Assembly (NCBI GenBank): GCA_945983195.1 | Contig: CAMFSS010000122.1 | Span: 1-6,533, forward strand | DNA from: an uncultured Prevotellaceae bacterium | GTDB lineage: Bacteria; Bacteroidota; Bacteroidia; Bacteroidales; Muribaculaceae | Length of the DNA: 6,533 nt | Direction of reading: 5' to 3' | Shown: in pieces, positions 5,798-6,533 of the stretch | How the letters are laid out: the number at the start of each line of letters is the position of its first letter | How positions within the stretch are numbered: the stretch's first letter is position 1 | The notes under the pieces: generated by a model | The model's database searches: none | What the model was told of the DNA's origin: nothing | The model's input: only the letters and a program-made list of their open reading frames with translations | Position numbers and translations under genes: made by a program

Positions 5798-6533
5798 ATG
5801 AACAGTAAATTAACATTTTCCATCATCGTTGGTGGAGCATTGGTTTTTACAAGCTGTGGTAAGAAACTCACCGAAATCGGTGCCGAGTATTTCACTGTAA
5901 ATCCAAATCCCCTCGAAGTAGTAGGTGACAAAGTTCCTGCTACTGTGACCGCTCAAATTCCCCAAAAGTTCTTCTTGAAAGATGCAGAAGTAACAGTTAC
6001 TCCTTACCTCGTCTATGGCGACAAGGAGACTCCTTCGGCTCCCTACACTGTGCAGGGTGAGAAAGTTAAGGGCAACAATCAGGTTATTTCTTACGAAAAC
6101 GGAGGTACTGTGACTTTCCCCGTTATGTATGCCTACACTCCTGAAATGGCTAAGAGCGACCTTATGCTCGATTTCCAAGTTCAGCAGGGCAGCAAGATTT
6201 ATACTCTTCCCCGCGTGAAGGTGGCTGAAGGCGTTATTGCCACTTCTACAATTGCAACAGCAGCTACCGTTGAGCCTGCCGCTTCGACCGACAAGTTCCA
6301 GCGCATCATTAACGAGAAGTACACTGCCGACATACGATTCCTCATCAACCAGACAAATGTTCGCAAGAGCGAGCTTAACTCTGACGAGCTTAACACCCTC
6401 AAGCAGCGCATCAATGAGGCTCAGGGTGACGAGAAGCTTCAGGTTGAGGGTATCAACATTTCTTCATACGCTTCTCCTGATGGTGGTGTGAAACTCAACA
6501 CCCGCATCGCTGAGGGTCGTGAGAAGAACACTC
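5798..6533 (+). CDS. OmpA-like outer membrane lipoprotein (N-terminal 245 residues; 3' end outside window)
   Basis: The frame opens at ATG 5798 and runs off the window after 245 codons. A lipoprotein signal peptide ends in VFTSC with Cys20 as the predicted lipidated residue; Gly-Lys-Lys follows instead of an acidic surface-export signal, so a periplasm-facing anchor is likely. Residues about 25-145 form a beta-rich segment (AEYFTVNPNPLEVVGDKVPATV; repeated TVTP, TVQG and TVTFP strands) that I recall from conserved Bacteroidales OmpA-family lipoproteins. A helical linker with KFQRIINEKYTADIRFLI (166-183) follows. From about 213 an OmpA-like peptidoglycan-binding fold begins: the strand INISSYASPDGG (219-230), then LNTRIAEGREKNT (233-245), equivalent to the N..LS..RA helix of OmpA C-terminal domains. 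The likely role is to link the outer membrane to peptidoglycan. Codons end often in T for Gly, Ala, Val and Thr, unlike the neighbouring genes, which suggests high expression. The start is fixed by the signal peptide; no Shine-Dalgarno sequence is present. Confidence 0.85.
   Translation, partial: MNSKLTFSIIVGGALVFTSCGKKLTEIGAEYFTVNPNPLEVVGDKVPATVTAQIPQKFFLKDAEVTVTPYLVYGDKETPSAPYTVQGEKVKGNNQVISYENGGTVTFPVMYAYTPEMAKSDLMLDFQVQQGSKIYTLPRVKVAEGVIATSTIATAATVEPAASTDKFQRIINEKYTADIRFLINQTNVRKSELNSDELNTLKQRINEAQGDEKLQVEGINISSYASPDGGVKLNTRIAEGREKNT

Noticed and set aside
6237..6491. 84-codon plus-strand frame within the lipoprotein gene
   Set aside because: It overlaps the lipoprotein frame, is Ser/Leu/Thr-rich, and the lipoprotein frame carries the OmpA-like motif at the same place.

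Overview
The window looks like chromosomal DNA from a member of the Bacteroidales (phylum Bacteroidota); a gut Muribaculaceae or Bacteroides relative is plausible, but the family cannot be settled by eye. Three things point there: SecA has the long N-terminal insertion typical of this phylum; the promoters are of the TAnnTTTG type with a TTTG box about 20 bases upstream; and the genes lack Shine-Dalgarno sequences and instead have AT-rich leaders. The protein families (DUF4105, a PafA-like phosphatase relative, a Bacteroidales OmpA-like lipoprotein) fit as well. No rRNA, tRNA, CRISPR array, insertion sequence or phage gene was seen.

Layout. Positions 1-2227 (minus strand) hold the first 742 residues of SecA, the ATPase of the Sec translocon; its 3' end lies outside the window. 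Positions 2228-2448 are the secA control region, with a good Bacteroidetes promoter, a perfect-stem hairpin just after the predicted transcription start, and a 12-bp palindrome further upstream. Positions 2449-4059 (minus) encode an exported protein of the alkaline phosphatase / phosphodiesterase superfamily that has lost nearly every metal-binding and catalytic residue, so it is a probable pseudoenzyme. Directly upstream, with stop and start codons abutting (TAAATG), 4060-5286 (minus) encodes a DUF4105 protein with a signal peptide, a periplasmic His/Cys-containing domain and about five C-terminal membrane helices. Positions 5287-5797 are a divergent, gene-free control region of about 510 bp. 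Positions 5798-6533 (plus) hold the start of an OmpA-like lipoprotein that runs off the right edge.

How the parts fit together. The three minus-strand genes run in the same direction. The DUF4105 gene and the pseudo-phosphatase gene form a tight two-gene unit and probably act together at the inner membrane/periplasm. secA has its own promoter but could also receive read-through. The lipoprotein is transcribed divergently, with a long structured leader and codon use that suggests high expression. All four products are part of, or are exported through, the cell-envelope secretion route.

The most notable observation is the extensively degenerated active site in an otherwise intact, full-length phosphatase-fold protein that is co-transcribed with a putative papain-like membrane protein of unknown function. 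No wholly new defence or mobile system was recognised.
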